64,000 nucleotides of DNA, taken from contig JADWQD010000003.1 in NCBI GenBank assembly GCA_016110215.1, positions 3,224,001-3,288,000 on the forward strand. The letters are read 5' to 3'. The DNA is from Capronia americana (lineage: Eukaryota; Ascomycota; Eurotiomycetes; Chaetothyriales; Herpotrichiellaceae). Shown in pieces: positions 22,012 to 31,724 of the stretch. Positions within the stretch are counted from its first letter, which is position 1. Every line of letters starts with the position of its first letter. Below the pieces are notes generated by a model. It was not told where the DNA came from and ran no database searches. It was given only the letters and a program-made list of their open reading frames with translations. The translations under genes were made by a program, and so were the position numbers.

Positions 22012-23564
22012 TCAACTTTCGCCTTTACCCAGATATAGGGAAGCATATAACTGCTTCCACGGCTGTTCGTCGAGCAATTCTATCCACATGAAGGACCTCA
22101 GTATTCCCTCCATACCTTTCCATGCTTTCACTTCACACCTTTCTACATACTCCCGCAACTCATCCTCCAACCATGGCTCTTCCGACATCTGAAAGAGTGA
22201 GTTGGCTCCAGTCATCAACAACCACAGCATTAGCTGACAAGGAACGCCAACGACTAGCTTGAGGCGCACGATGCAGTGGTGGTAGGTGGTAAGAAAGCGA
22301 TAGCGAGGCAGTTTAACATCTTGCCACTGCAAGAAGACATGGTGACAGAATGCCAAAAGGCCAAGTCGTATCGCTTCATCAACTGAGCCGGCGGCGAAGC
22401 TCATGTGAAGCAGGCGATACATCACCGTTATCATCGTTTCATATATGATTTTCGGGTACATGGGTCGCCTCGTTTGCGTAGCTAGATTGACCAGCAGGCA
22501 GAATTTCCTCATGACCCACCAAGCTGTCGCCAAGTCCCTGTCCACGGTGCGAATCAACTCAGAGTTGTTTTGGTTGGACAGATTTTCGCCTGAAGCCGGC
22601 AGGAGCTGCTTGGGATATTCACGCACTGGCTCTGAAGGCTGGCGGAAAAACACTGGGTTCGAGTCGTCGAGTAGCGCGATCCTGAGGTCGCATCTGTGAG
22701 ACATCAGTACTCCCCAACAGTGGCTTCGGGTCTTCGTCACGCCCTACCTCAACATCTCCATTACGAGCTTGGTGCCTTTGAAAGCATCCAGACCACCTCT
22801 CAAATCTACCATCCTGCGAAGGCCGGCCATATGCTGCCTCGCTTCCCCAGAATCTCCATCAAATTGTGAGGTGCCAGCCAACTTCAAGACCGCACTGATA
22901 GTAGAATCCGAGAGCTTCTTTTCGTCGTCTTCCTCCAGTAGTCTCTCGCGGAGAAGCCTTAGTCCTTTCTGGAAATGCAGCGATGCTGCAGTGTTGATGT
23001 TGTCTTCCTGGCCCCGAAAAACCCTCTGAATGAAACCTTCCACTGCGAACGCAGAGATGTGGAGAAAAGCGGCGTCTGTGGCCATCGGATAGAGCGACTC
23101 GGGATTGTCGTCCCGCAGGCCGATTGCCGCCATGAGAGGGAAGATAACCCTGCCTGCGAACGTTGAGACTGTGCTCACATTGAGTCAGCGACGCGAGTTG
23201 AACTTCCGAGTCACTGACACTTTAACCAGTTTGAGAGCATTGACGGCTCTATAGCATCAGCGAATTCAATGAAGGACAGATCTGAACCGACGCGGCCTGG
23301 AAACAGTGGCGCAAACGTGTGGATTCCTTCCTCCAGCTTTACCGGCGCTGTTCGAAGGCGGCCGCTCATGGCCCTCCACTCGGCCCTGCGTTTGGACTCG
23401 TCAGGAGTAACCCTCTTCTGCTTTTTCCCTTGCATCACGTGGCTTCTGATTAATTTTCGAGTCGCTGGGCCGGTCTTCTCGGCCGTCGACGATACAATAA
23501 AAATCATCCCGACTGATGTGGCAGACGAGGCAGAAGAGCGCTGAGATTCACCAAGACGCGCCAT
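22012..23564 (-). CDS. Fungal transcription-factor-like protein without a visible Zn2Cys6 cluster
   Basis: Three exons, 23564-23219, 23168-22748 and 22693-22012, give 482 residues. Donors GTCAGT and GTAGGG and acceptors CACAG join in phases 1 and 2 and recreate SNWLKFSTFAGRV and MEMLRCDLRIALL. The N-terminal block (IFIVSSTAEK, then ATRKLIRSHVMQGKKQKR) is the hallmark of a large fungal family in which a basic segment is followed by a fungal-specific transcription factor-like helical domain (DUF3468/Fungal_trans_2 type; AVLKLAGTSQFDGDSGEARQH, MVDLRGGL). Many such proteins lack the DNA-binding Zn2Cys6 motif, and none is visible here, so direct DNA binding is doubtful. The start at 23564 is the best Met before the block; the frame is open further upstream. 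It is divergent from the MFS exporter over 417 bp, which hints at local control of that gene. Confidence 0.75.
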
Positions 23565-23981
23565 ATTGCCAGGCTTGGCTCCTTTATCTTGTTTACCTGC
23601 TTTGGCAAAGGTTCCCAAGGGAAGATTTGAGATTTTGAGATTTGGCAGGAGCGAACGACAACACAACACTGGCGCCTTCCGCAGTGGATCAAACCGAAGC
23701 GCCAAGACCATGTTTGTATACCGTTTCGGGCATAGCGGCCTCCGACTTGGGACGTCGCGACCTCGAACGGCCTTCAAGTTGGGCCGTCCTCACAATTAGA
23801 CCTCTGGAGATATCGGAATAACTAGCAGCTAGCCCATGGACATTCATTGGAGGGCATATATAAGAGCAATACGCAGCGACAATGTCTCGAAGGCTTCGGA
23901 CGAAGACAGTCGCAAGAAGACATCAGACTACCCTCCGCTATAGGACGAGAAAGCGGCTGTGTTCAGGACAAGTCAATCCTC
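23565..23981. promoter_or_regulatory. Divergent promoter between the regulator-like gene and MFS exporter
   Basis: 417 bp between two start codons on opposite strands. A TATATAA box at 23857-23863, oriented to the MFS gene, lies 119 nt before its ATG. No TATA box is evident on the other side. Confidence 0.6.
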
Positions 23982-26068
23982 ATGGCGAAGACATCCGCAT
24001 CCTTGGACAGTGCGACTCAGGTGTCTCAACAATTTGGGCCACAAAAGTCGTCTGAGCATCTCCAGGCATTCCCGCCGCAGCAGAATAAGGGTGACACCGA
24101 GAAAAGCATCACCCATGATGGCTCAGCGGACAAACGTGGATACCCTACGGGAATCGAGAGGGCGTTGATCCTAGGCCCTGTCACCCTGACATACTTTCTG
24201 TTTTTCCTCGACTTGGCCGTCGTGTCCACGGCCACTCCAGCGATCACGTCCCAGTTCAACTCATTGGTCGATGTCGGTTGGTATGACGCCCCTGAGAAAT
24301 ATCCAACAAACCTTGTCTTATTGACCATTGCGTGTTAGGTACGGCGGGGCGTATCAGCTTGGCAGCTCAGCGTTCCAGCCGTTGACTGGCAAGGTCTATC
24401 GTTACTTTTCCATCAAGGCAAGCCCATGCCCGAGTCGATTCTCAAGCATGGATTCATAGCTGACTCGGGACATGACAGTGGTCCTTTCTTGTCTTCTTCT
24501 TCATCTTCTTGCTCGGGTCGCTCCTGTGCGGTGCTGCCCAGTCATCGTCGATGTTCATCGTGGGAAGGGCTATCGCCGGCATGGGCTCATCGGGCATTGG
24601 GAATGGTGCTCTGACGATCATCGCGGCCGTCTTGCCAACCAGGGCTCAGGCAAAGTTCCTGGGCGTCAACATGGGCCTTGGTCAATTGGGGTTGGCATTG
24701 GGCCCAATAGTCGGCGGTTGCTTCACCGAATACACCTCGTGGCGGTGGTGTATGTCTCCAACCTCTTCTCTGCTGTTTTCCCTGTTCTGGCGATACCGAT
24801 GGCTGACACAGACCACGCGTCGGCAGTGTAGGTTTCTACATCAACCTCCCCATTGGTGGCGTGGTCGCTGTGCTGCTCTTCTTCCTCCGTATCCCGGAAG
24901 CAGATTCCAAGCCGCCTGCGAGACAGGTCCTCGGCACGGCCATCAAATCTCTAGACCTTCCAGGGTTCGTGCTCATCAGCCCAGCGGCCGTCATGTTCCT
25001 GCTCGGATTGCAGTACGGCGGCAACCAGTACGCGTGGAATAGCTCAGTCGTCATTGGTCTCTTGGTCGGTGCTGGAGTCATGTTTGCTTTGTTTCTGGTT
25101 TGGGAACACAAGCAGGGAGACGAGGCCATGGTGCCGTTCGCCATGCTGACACATCGCATCATCTGGTCGGCTGCGGGAAATATGTTCTTCCTCCTGAGCA
25201 GCATCCTGGTCGCTGATTTCTACCTCGCCATTTACTTCCAGGCCATCCACAACGACTCACCCCTCATGAGTGGTGTGCACATGCTGCCAACAACCATAGG
25301 AATGGTCTTGTTCACCATGACCTCGGGTGTGATGAGTACGTATCGACCTCTAGCGACTCCTTGTGTTTGCGAAAGAGCTGCTCAGCTGACCGCATCCGCA
25401 CCCCCTAGTTGAAATGTTGGGCTACTACCTCCCGTGGGTTGTCGGAGGGAGTACCATATCGGCCATTGGCTACGGACTCTTATCACTCCTGAGTCCTTCG
25501 ACCCCTCCCGCAAAATGGATCGGGTACCAGGTCTTTTATGGCGTTGGCAGCGGCGCAATGGCCTCAAGTGTAAGCTCCGTCCCTAACAAGTTGTCTCTCG
25601 TCCTGCCTAGCAACTTACCTTGCGCTCCTCTTCCTCCAGGCCTACATCGCGGTGCAGAACCTCGTCCCCGCGGCGCAGATCCCCACCGCTATGGCCATTG
25701 TCATCTTCTGCCAGAACATGGGCGGTGCTGTGTTCCTGGTCGCCGCCAACGCCATCTTCAGCAACAGTCTGCGACAACAACTCCAGCAGCGCGCCACAGC
25801 CATTGGTATTGCCCCAGACGTCATCGTCGGTGCTGGGGTCCGTTCCATCCGCCAGCTCGTCTCAGGTGAAAAGCTCGCACTCGTGCTGCAGGCCTACAGC
25901 AACAGCGTCGACCGCGTCATGTACCTCGGCATTGCTGCCAGTGTTGCGACTTTCGCTTTTGCCTGGGGGCTCGGCTGGAAGGACATTCGGGTTGAGAGGA
26001 AGCTGATAGCCCTCCAGTCGTCCGAGGCGGGGGATCGAGATCTGGCCATCCCAAAAGGAGTGCAGTAA
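23982..26068 (+). CDS. Major facilitator superfamily drug/toxin exporter (14-TMS DHA type)
   Basis: Six exons: 23982-24280, 24339-24417, 24479-24749, 24832-25335, 25409-25569 and 25640-26068; 580 residues. About 60 polar residues precede a core with ALILGPVTLTYFLFFLDLAVVSTATPAI, DVGWYGGAYQLGSSAFQPLTGKVY, FIVGRAIAGMGSSGIGNGAL, GPIVGGCFTEYTSWRWCFYINLPIGG and later membrane segments. This matches the fungal MFS family that exports toxins and drugs from the plasma membrane. All junctions keep phase and rebuild conserved motifs (WY|GGAY, FSIK|W, WRWC|FYIN). The second intron (24418-24478) has a GC donor. The GAGVRSIR stretch and basic tail fit this family's last loop. The substrate is unknown; the adjacent regulator-like gene hints at inducible export. 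Confidence 0.88.
24418..24478 (+). other. GC-AG intron in the MFS gene
   Basis: AAG|GCAAGC at the donor and GACAG at the acceptor, 61 nt. Exon 2 ends in phase 0 with FSIK and exon 3 starts with WSFLV, as in relatives. Without removal the frame stops at a TAG near 24457. No GT donor in the stretch gives the right frame. Confidence 0.82.
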
Positions 26069-26586
26069 AGCGTTGGACTGCCGTTCAAGGCTGGTACATT
26101 TCTGTTGGAGGTGAAGTACGTACCATGACGATTCCGCGGAGGCGGGAGGGCGGCGGAAACAACTGATCAGGACGGAAAGCAGAACTTGCGAGGCAAACGC
26201 GGGGAGCACCACAGGTTTGATGTCGAAGCTGAGTAGAATATTAGGAACGTGTCATGAAAGCTGGCTCATGTCTGCGGATGGGACGGCTCGCAAGAGTCCC
26301 TCCCTTTCGTACCGATCACCTCACCCCCATGCATTCTCCGGTCAGGGATCTCCTTCTGACCATAACGCCGTTGCAGTCTTTGTACATCTCAAATTAGATA
26401 TACACAGTGCGTACCCAGGGTATCTAGTAGAATGAATCATCGCTGGCTGAGACATTAGGTATCCACTCGTAGCTCCCCCACCGAAAAGCCGAAACTCCAT
26501 ATTGATCAGGGACAATTCCCTCGAGGCTCGGCTGCGAGTTGGGACTTGAAGCACTTAGGCATTCAGGCGCTCGGGCACTGCGGCCA
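26069..26586. other. Intergenic between convergent genes, no gene seen
   Basis: 518 bp between the MFS stop and the UBTD-like stop. Nothing recognised. Confidence 0.5.
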
Positions 26587-27743
26587 TCACTTCCAGTTCC
26601 CTACGACCAAGACCTGGATGACATCGCCTTCTCTCCAGCCTTGTTCCTCCAGGGTCTTGGTGGCGTCCAACATCTTGCCTAGATACGCGAATCGGAGCCT
26701 CGCTCTGCTTGGGATCTGCGGTAACAAAGTCAGCCGGTTGGAGGAGCAGAAGTTGAGACCACGCAGGCCAGGTGGATGCCTTACATCTCTCTCGACGCCA
26801 ATCCTGTCGGACAACAGAGCGACCTTCTCGCTCCGGCCCAGCACGACTGTGACATCGCACTCTGGGCTTCCGCGATCGCTGAGGCGGCATCTGACCTTGA
26901 CGGCGTCCCGGACGGCGGTCTTGCCTTTGACAGCCTTGGCCTTTGCCTCGGCGGAGGTCTGCTTGTCCCGTTCGAGGGCGCCGCCCCCGTCAGTTGCCTC
27001 CAACTTGGCGGCGATGGCGTCCAGATCACTTCCACCCGTGACGGTCTGGGAATCTATGTCACTCATGTCTTCGACCACGTCCTCAGGATCGGAGATGACG
27101 GCCTGAGGGATCTTGTACAGATTGCCGTGCTCGTCGTATGCGCCGTCCTCCAGTTTTCCAGTCGGAAGCGTCACGGACATGGCGGTCAGGATGCCCTGCG
27201 CGTCGGCGAGATCTCCTTCCCGCAGGCAGTCGATCGCCTGTTTCAGGCCGTTCCATACCTCTTTGTGGCCCGTCACTCGGGTCTCGAAGAACTCATATCT
27301 TTCTCGCAGCAACTGAGAGCGCGTCCAGGTTCGGTTCTTGCTCTTCCATGCTTTGAGGGCCTCGAGTGGCAGGTCGTAGTGGTCTGCTAGAGAGGGCTGT
27401 CGGCCTTGGCGGGATTGTGTATTCTGGACGGAACCCTGGGGAGTCGAGAGCGCCGATCTGGAGGTTTCACTCCGGTGGATGGAGAGGCCCGAGGGGGGAG
27501 CGACGCCGCGAGACTGTCCATCGTCCGCTGCACCATTAATTGCAGTTTGGGATGTTATTGCCTGCGCCGTGTGCCGGGTCTGGGGGGGCTCGCTTTGGCG
27601 TCCAGCCGGGGGCGCATCATCGTCGTCCGTAGGTCTCGACGCACAGCAACCCTGCGCAGGACGAGCAAGAAAAGTCAACACATTGAGGCCATCATAAGGG
27701 AGAGTGCGGCGGGGCCGAGTGCAAGAGCTGGGCAACATACCAT
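26587..27743 (-). CDS. UBTD/DC-UbP-like ubiquitin-domain protein, N-myristoylation type
   Basis: Exons 27743-27741 (the ATG alone), 27651-26785 and 26715-26587 encode 332 residues. The ATG is followed at once by GTATGT, and the acceptor GCGCAG leads into GGT TGC TGT GCG. The protein therefore begins MGCCASRP, a classic myristoyl-Gly plus palmitoyl-Cys start as in UBTD1/2. Next come a Gln/Ser-rich linker and the UBTD domain (DHYDLPLEALKAWKSKNRTW, LLRERYEFFETRVTGHKEVW, AQGILTAMSVTLPTGKL, YDEHGNLYKIP). A Lys/Ala-rich spacer and a C-terminal ubiquitin-like fold (VKVRCRLSD to FAYLGKMLDATKTLEEQGW) follow. The 69-nt third-gap intron (GTAAGG/CCGCAG) is stop-free and a multiple of three, so retention would insert 23 residues into the Ubl domain. 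Likely a membrane-tethered adaptor for ubiquitin enzymes. Confidence 0.82.
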
Positions 27744-28630
27744 GACTGAAGATCAATTCATAGCGTCCTAGGTCTTCATGCAGTTGTTCTGGACAGTCAC
27801 GCTGAGGACCGTACGTACCATAGCCGCACTTTCGCCGCCGATGAGTGTGCGAGTGGGATGAGTCGAGGTGCGGCAGCAAACATGCGACAAGCAAATGCAA
27901 ACGAAACAAAGCTCGATCAACGAAGGAAATGACCACGTATGCTGGAGATAGTCTAGAGAGGATGCATTAGTGCAAGAGAGAAGAGGGGAATGATTGTCTG
28001 TCTATTTCCTTGGACTGAATTCGGTCTGCTGGTGGCCAGATGCATGAACTGAGAGTTTCTAATCTGAGAGGCAAACTGAAAGTGGGTTTCCCCCTCGCCC
28101 TGCCCTGCAGCGTGGAGAGAAGCCGGCGTGAAGCGTTGCCTCAATGAAGGTCTAGATTCATGGTCACTACCAGATGCAAGAAGCAGACCACCCCCATCCC
28201 GGCGCATCTCCAGGTGCGTCAGCCTCTCAGGGTACGTAGGTCGACATCATCTTGCAGAATGATTAATTGTCATCTTTGCGGAGCATGTGCATCCCTTCCG
28301 CTCTCAGCAGCGTCTGAAAGTTCCGCAGACAAAGCACAAGCTTTATGGTGACGGATTGCTGGACCCCTGCCGTCCGTATCGGCTCGTACAGTCAATCGGT
28401 ACCAGCAAAGAACCCATGCGAGAGGAAGAGACATGTCGCTATTTTCGTGAGAGCGATCGATCTCCTAGTCGTAATATAGCAGAAATCTATTTATCCAGCA
28501 AAGCTCTTGTCCTGTCGTGGGCCACCAAGACATACATAAATGCTCCAGCAGTATGAGCCAACTCCGATCTCGGCTCATAGGGGTTCCAAGTATACACATG
28601 AAGTCGTCTGCAGAAGTCGCTTAAGATCAA
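27744..28630. other. Intergenic, promoter of the UBTD-like gene
   Basis: 887 bp between the UBTD-like start and the last exon of GID4. Nothing coding or structural is recognised. Confidence 0.5.
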
Positions 28631-29931
28631 TCAGCGGAACTCGATCGACGGACACACGCCCATTCCCCAAACGCCCGGTTTCCCCTCATGCTTCAACTCA
28701 AGCTGTTGATATCTGTTGCTGGACGGTTAGTCTCGCGTACGGCAGATGGAGTATCCAGTACTCACTTCTCGCTTTTGGAGTGGAAGTAGATTCCACTCAC
28801 CCTCCCCTCAATTTGATTAAAACAGATATAGTAGAAGCCCTCAAAACTAGCCCCTTGGATTGATTTGAGCTTGTAGTCTGGCACGAGGAAATGCTCCTTC
28901 CATCTCATGAAGATGTATTCCTGCTGCCACCAATTCTCGTGGTTCATCGGGTACACAAAGTTGATGTTGCGCTTCGCGTGCAGACTGAGCGGTCGCCATG
29001 CCGGAAATCTGGCCCAATGCGTAAGATCCGTCTTGTCGCTTGCGCCCCAGGTGGGATCCCCCGTGCGGAAGCTGTACTTCTGATCAGGCCCACCAATAAT
29101 TTCGCCTGTGAAAAATGTGGTCAAAGTGGGATGGTCGGGGGTGAGTCCGCAAATCTGGAGGTAGCCGGACATGCTGGACTGCTCGATGTCGACTGTCAAA
29201 ATGGTCACTTCCACATTGTAGATCTGCCGGTCGGACTGCTGAGTCCCTTTGAACTTGGAGTATGGTTGAAAGGTAGCCGATGGGTATTGCGGTCGAAGAC
29301 GGCGGTGGGAAAAGTCCCAGTCCTTGGGTTGGTTATTAGACCAATCCAATTCTTGGTCAATCAACGGAATACCGGGTTTAACTCCAGAGCCGTCGAAGCT
29401 GGCAGCTCGGCTGTCAGCGGCGCAACTCAACGGCGGAGACAAGAGGCCTGAGTCGGGTTCATCGTCCGCTGATTGCATTCTGTCGTCATGGTCAGTCTGC
29501 CCAAGGAAGGCATTTCTTCCCTCGCGGTGGGCGACTTGAGCCACGAGGGTCGTCTCCTCTAGTCTTTCTGTGCGCACATCCCGACCCAACTCGATGCGAT
29601 CTTCGAATGTAGCTTCGTCCTCTGCGCCATCGGCTGCCAGTGATGACCGACGAGTACCAGCTTCTGTATGCATCTTTTCCTCCAACGATGGTCCAGTCGG
29701 GTACATGGTCGCTTCCTGCATCAGCGCCATGCCAGCGGCAGTGTTGTCGCTGACGGGCCGTCGGCTTACTCCATCGTCACCATGTTGTATTCGTCGAGTA
29801 ATCGAACGTCTTGTGTCCTCATTCGCGCCGTTATCTGAAGGCGGAGTCAATGGAGCCGGGCACGCGACATTGATCTGATTTATGTCGGAGTCAAGTGGAC
29901 TAAACGACCTATTGGGCGCATGAGTTGGCAT
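28631..29931 (-). CDS. GID4: GID4/Vid24, substrate receptor of the GID E3 ubiquitin ligase
   Basis: Binds N-terminal Pro/N-degrons of gluconeogenic enzymes and brings them to the GID ligase on glucose shift. Two exons, 29931-28766 and 28712-28631, give 415 residues. The first 215 residues are disordered and Ser/Asp/Glu-rich. The Vid24 beta-barrel spans about residues 220-400: FQPYSKFKGTQQSDRQIYNVEV, LTTFFTGEIIG, THWARFPAWRPL, NHENWWQQEYIFMRWKEHFLVPD, GASFEGFYYICFNQIEGRVSGIYFHS. The last splice (GTGAGT/AACAG, phase 2) turns KSEK into KSEKYQQLELKHE, exactly as in the family. The start at 29931 (MPTHAPNRS) is chosen because residues upstream in the open frame look like leader sequence. Yeast GID4 is shorter because it lacks this N-terminal extension. 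Confidence 0.9.
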
Positions 29932-30592
29932 TGAATATCGGAACTCCGGAGGGTTATCATATGGAGAGAAGCGGAAGGAGGAAGCGGTGCAGGTAGAGGC
30001 GGCGCTGGGCGACGAAAGTGCTAGGTGGAAATGGAGGACGGGGAGGGAACACAATTCCCTCGTCAGAACACCAGATACATCAGAGGGAGCAGGATGATGA
30101 GATCTGCAATCGATGGGTGGATGGAAGGAGGAAAACGCCGTCAAGTGGAGAATTCGACCCCCAACAGCCGACACTTGACGTCTTCCTGCCCCGACTTTGG
30201 GGGCTTTTCACGCTTTGCGGGGTACAGAGTACAGGCATTCTCACGCATTTCACTGCGCCCTCAGTCCCATCTCAAATAGTATCGCCCAAATTCCCTTGTC
30301 CTTGAACTGACAGTGGTCGAGCTCATGGGTCTGCGCAATATCCAGCCGGGCATGCCACAGCCGTCTCTACTCCGCATCCAACTTTCCAAGGTCGTTCGTC
30401 GCCTGGTCATCGCCCTCGACGTTCTACACAAGCTTCCTCTGGCTTCCTCTGGCTTTCTCGCGCGTTCTTTCTGGACTCAAGCTGGCAGAGCGAGGTGACT
30501 GATTGTCATGGTCAACTGCGATAGGTGTACTTTTGCGAGTGGTACCGGGCACCCGACGAATTGAGCACATAGTGGGCTCCGCGAGCGGTAAC
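29932..30592. other. Intergenic, promoter of GID4
   Basis: 661 bp between the GID4 start and the last mago nashi exon. No gene or clear motif seen. Confidence 0.5.
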
Positions 30593-31319
30593 TCAGATGG
30601 GTTTGATCTATCACAACGCTCAGATTAATGTTTCGGCAGATTCCAAGAGTCCGCGTACCTTAAAGTGAAGTGAAATTAACGAGAACACCAAGGCTTTGAG
30701 ATCCTGTACCAGGTAGTAGAAAACACGCAGGCCCTCAGGATCAGCCGAATCTGTCACATCTCCAAGAGAGCCAATCTTTGCAGTCTGCTCATTGTCAGTT
30801 GAGATCGACATATTTCCGAGCCTCATATGCGACGCACCTCAAACTGGATATGCTCATTGCCGAGCCTAATTTCGAGCTCTTGTCTCCCATCCTTGTTCTT
30901 TTGCGGCCACCGTGAATCGTCCTCCTTCATAATTTCGCTGTCTTTGATGATGCGTTTGATTTCGGAGACGAGGAGAGAGCTGACACACACTGCGACGCCG
31001 TTAGCAGTCATACACAGACGCAGGAGCGACTGACTGACTCTCTTTGCGGATCAGAGAGTCGTTGCGGTAGTTGGAGTTGTTGGCATATCTTGCGGTCGCA
31101 CTGCGGCCATCGCCAATCACTCTGAAGTCAAACTCTGTGAATTGGTGAGCAAGTCGGAATCAGAAAGACAAATGCGCTTCGTACCTAGGAATTCATGCCC
31201 AAATCTTCCAGAATGGCCAGAGCTGGTCACGATCAGTATCCGCAGCTGGCCCAGAATGAAGCAAGTGCATACTAGTACCGCACGTAGAATGGCTCGTTGG
31301 TCTCTTTAGCATTCGCCAT
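30593..31319 (-). CDS. mago: Mago nashi, exon junction complex core protein
   Basis: Forms a heterodimer with Y14 that locks eIF4A3 onto spliced mRNA in the nucleus. I assemble six exons on the minus strand: 31319-31273, 31222-31185, 31134-31039, 30989-30838, 30784-30659 and 30607-30593, giving 157 residues. Every junction falls inside a near-invariant motif and restores it: RYYSGHSGRFGHEFL, EFDFRV, LIRKEMCVSSLL, FETAKIGSL-type (here QFE|TAKIGSL) and LHFK|IKPI. Donors are GTATGC, GTACGA, GTCAGT, GTGCGT and GTACGC; introns are 49-53 nt. The final coding exon is just 15 nt (IKPI and stop). Five introns in under 480 coding bases is dense for this window. Divergent from SEC26. Confidence 0.95.
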
Positions 31320-31724
31320 ATTGGAGTTGCAACGTCCCAGGTAGGGCTGAGGGAAGAGACGCGTAGGTGAATGTGTGAAGAAGATCAACTTTGAATTATT
31401 GGAGACAGTCCCGTCAATGTCTCGAGGCTGCGGGCGCATATCGACATTGCCAAGGCTGTCCACATTTGGACAGATCGCTGAATACCAAGTGACAGACTTC
31501 AGACTTCGACTACGTGCAATTCCTGTCCTAACGCTCCTTCAGACACTTCCTTTCTCTTTAATTCCTGACACTGCGTCTACCGCCGCCGGTCCAGCGGAAA
31601 AATGTTCTGAGTCGTCCGCGTTGAGGCCCACCATCGGCGTGAACAGACCAACATCCCTGCGATCGAGGACTCGAGTGTATTTCCATAATCTTGCCAGCCT
31701 GTGTCTGAAGCGCCTTCAGCAATC
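31320..31724. other. Divergent promoter region of mago nashi and SEC26
   Basis: 405 bp between opposing start codons. Open frames inside look non-coding. No TATA box is evident, fitting two housekeeping genes. Confidence 0.55.

Noticed and set aside
23565..23777. Upstream extension of the regulator-like protein
   Set aside because: The frame is open but lacks the Cys spacing of a Zn2Cys6 cluster and conserved features, so the Met at 23564 was preferred.
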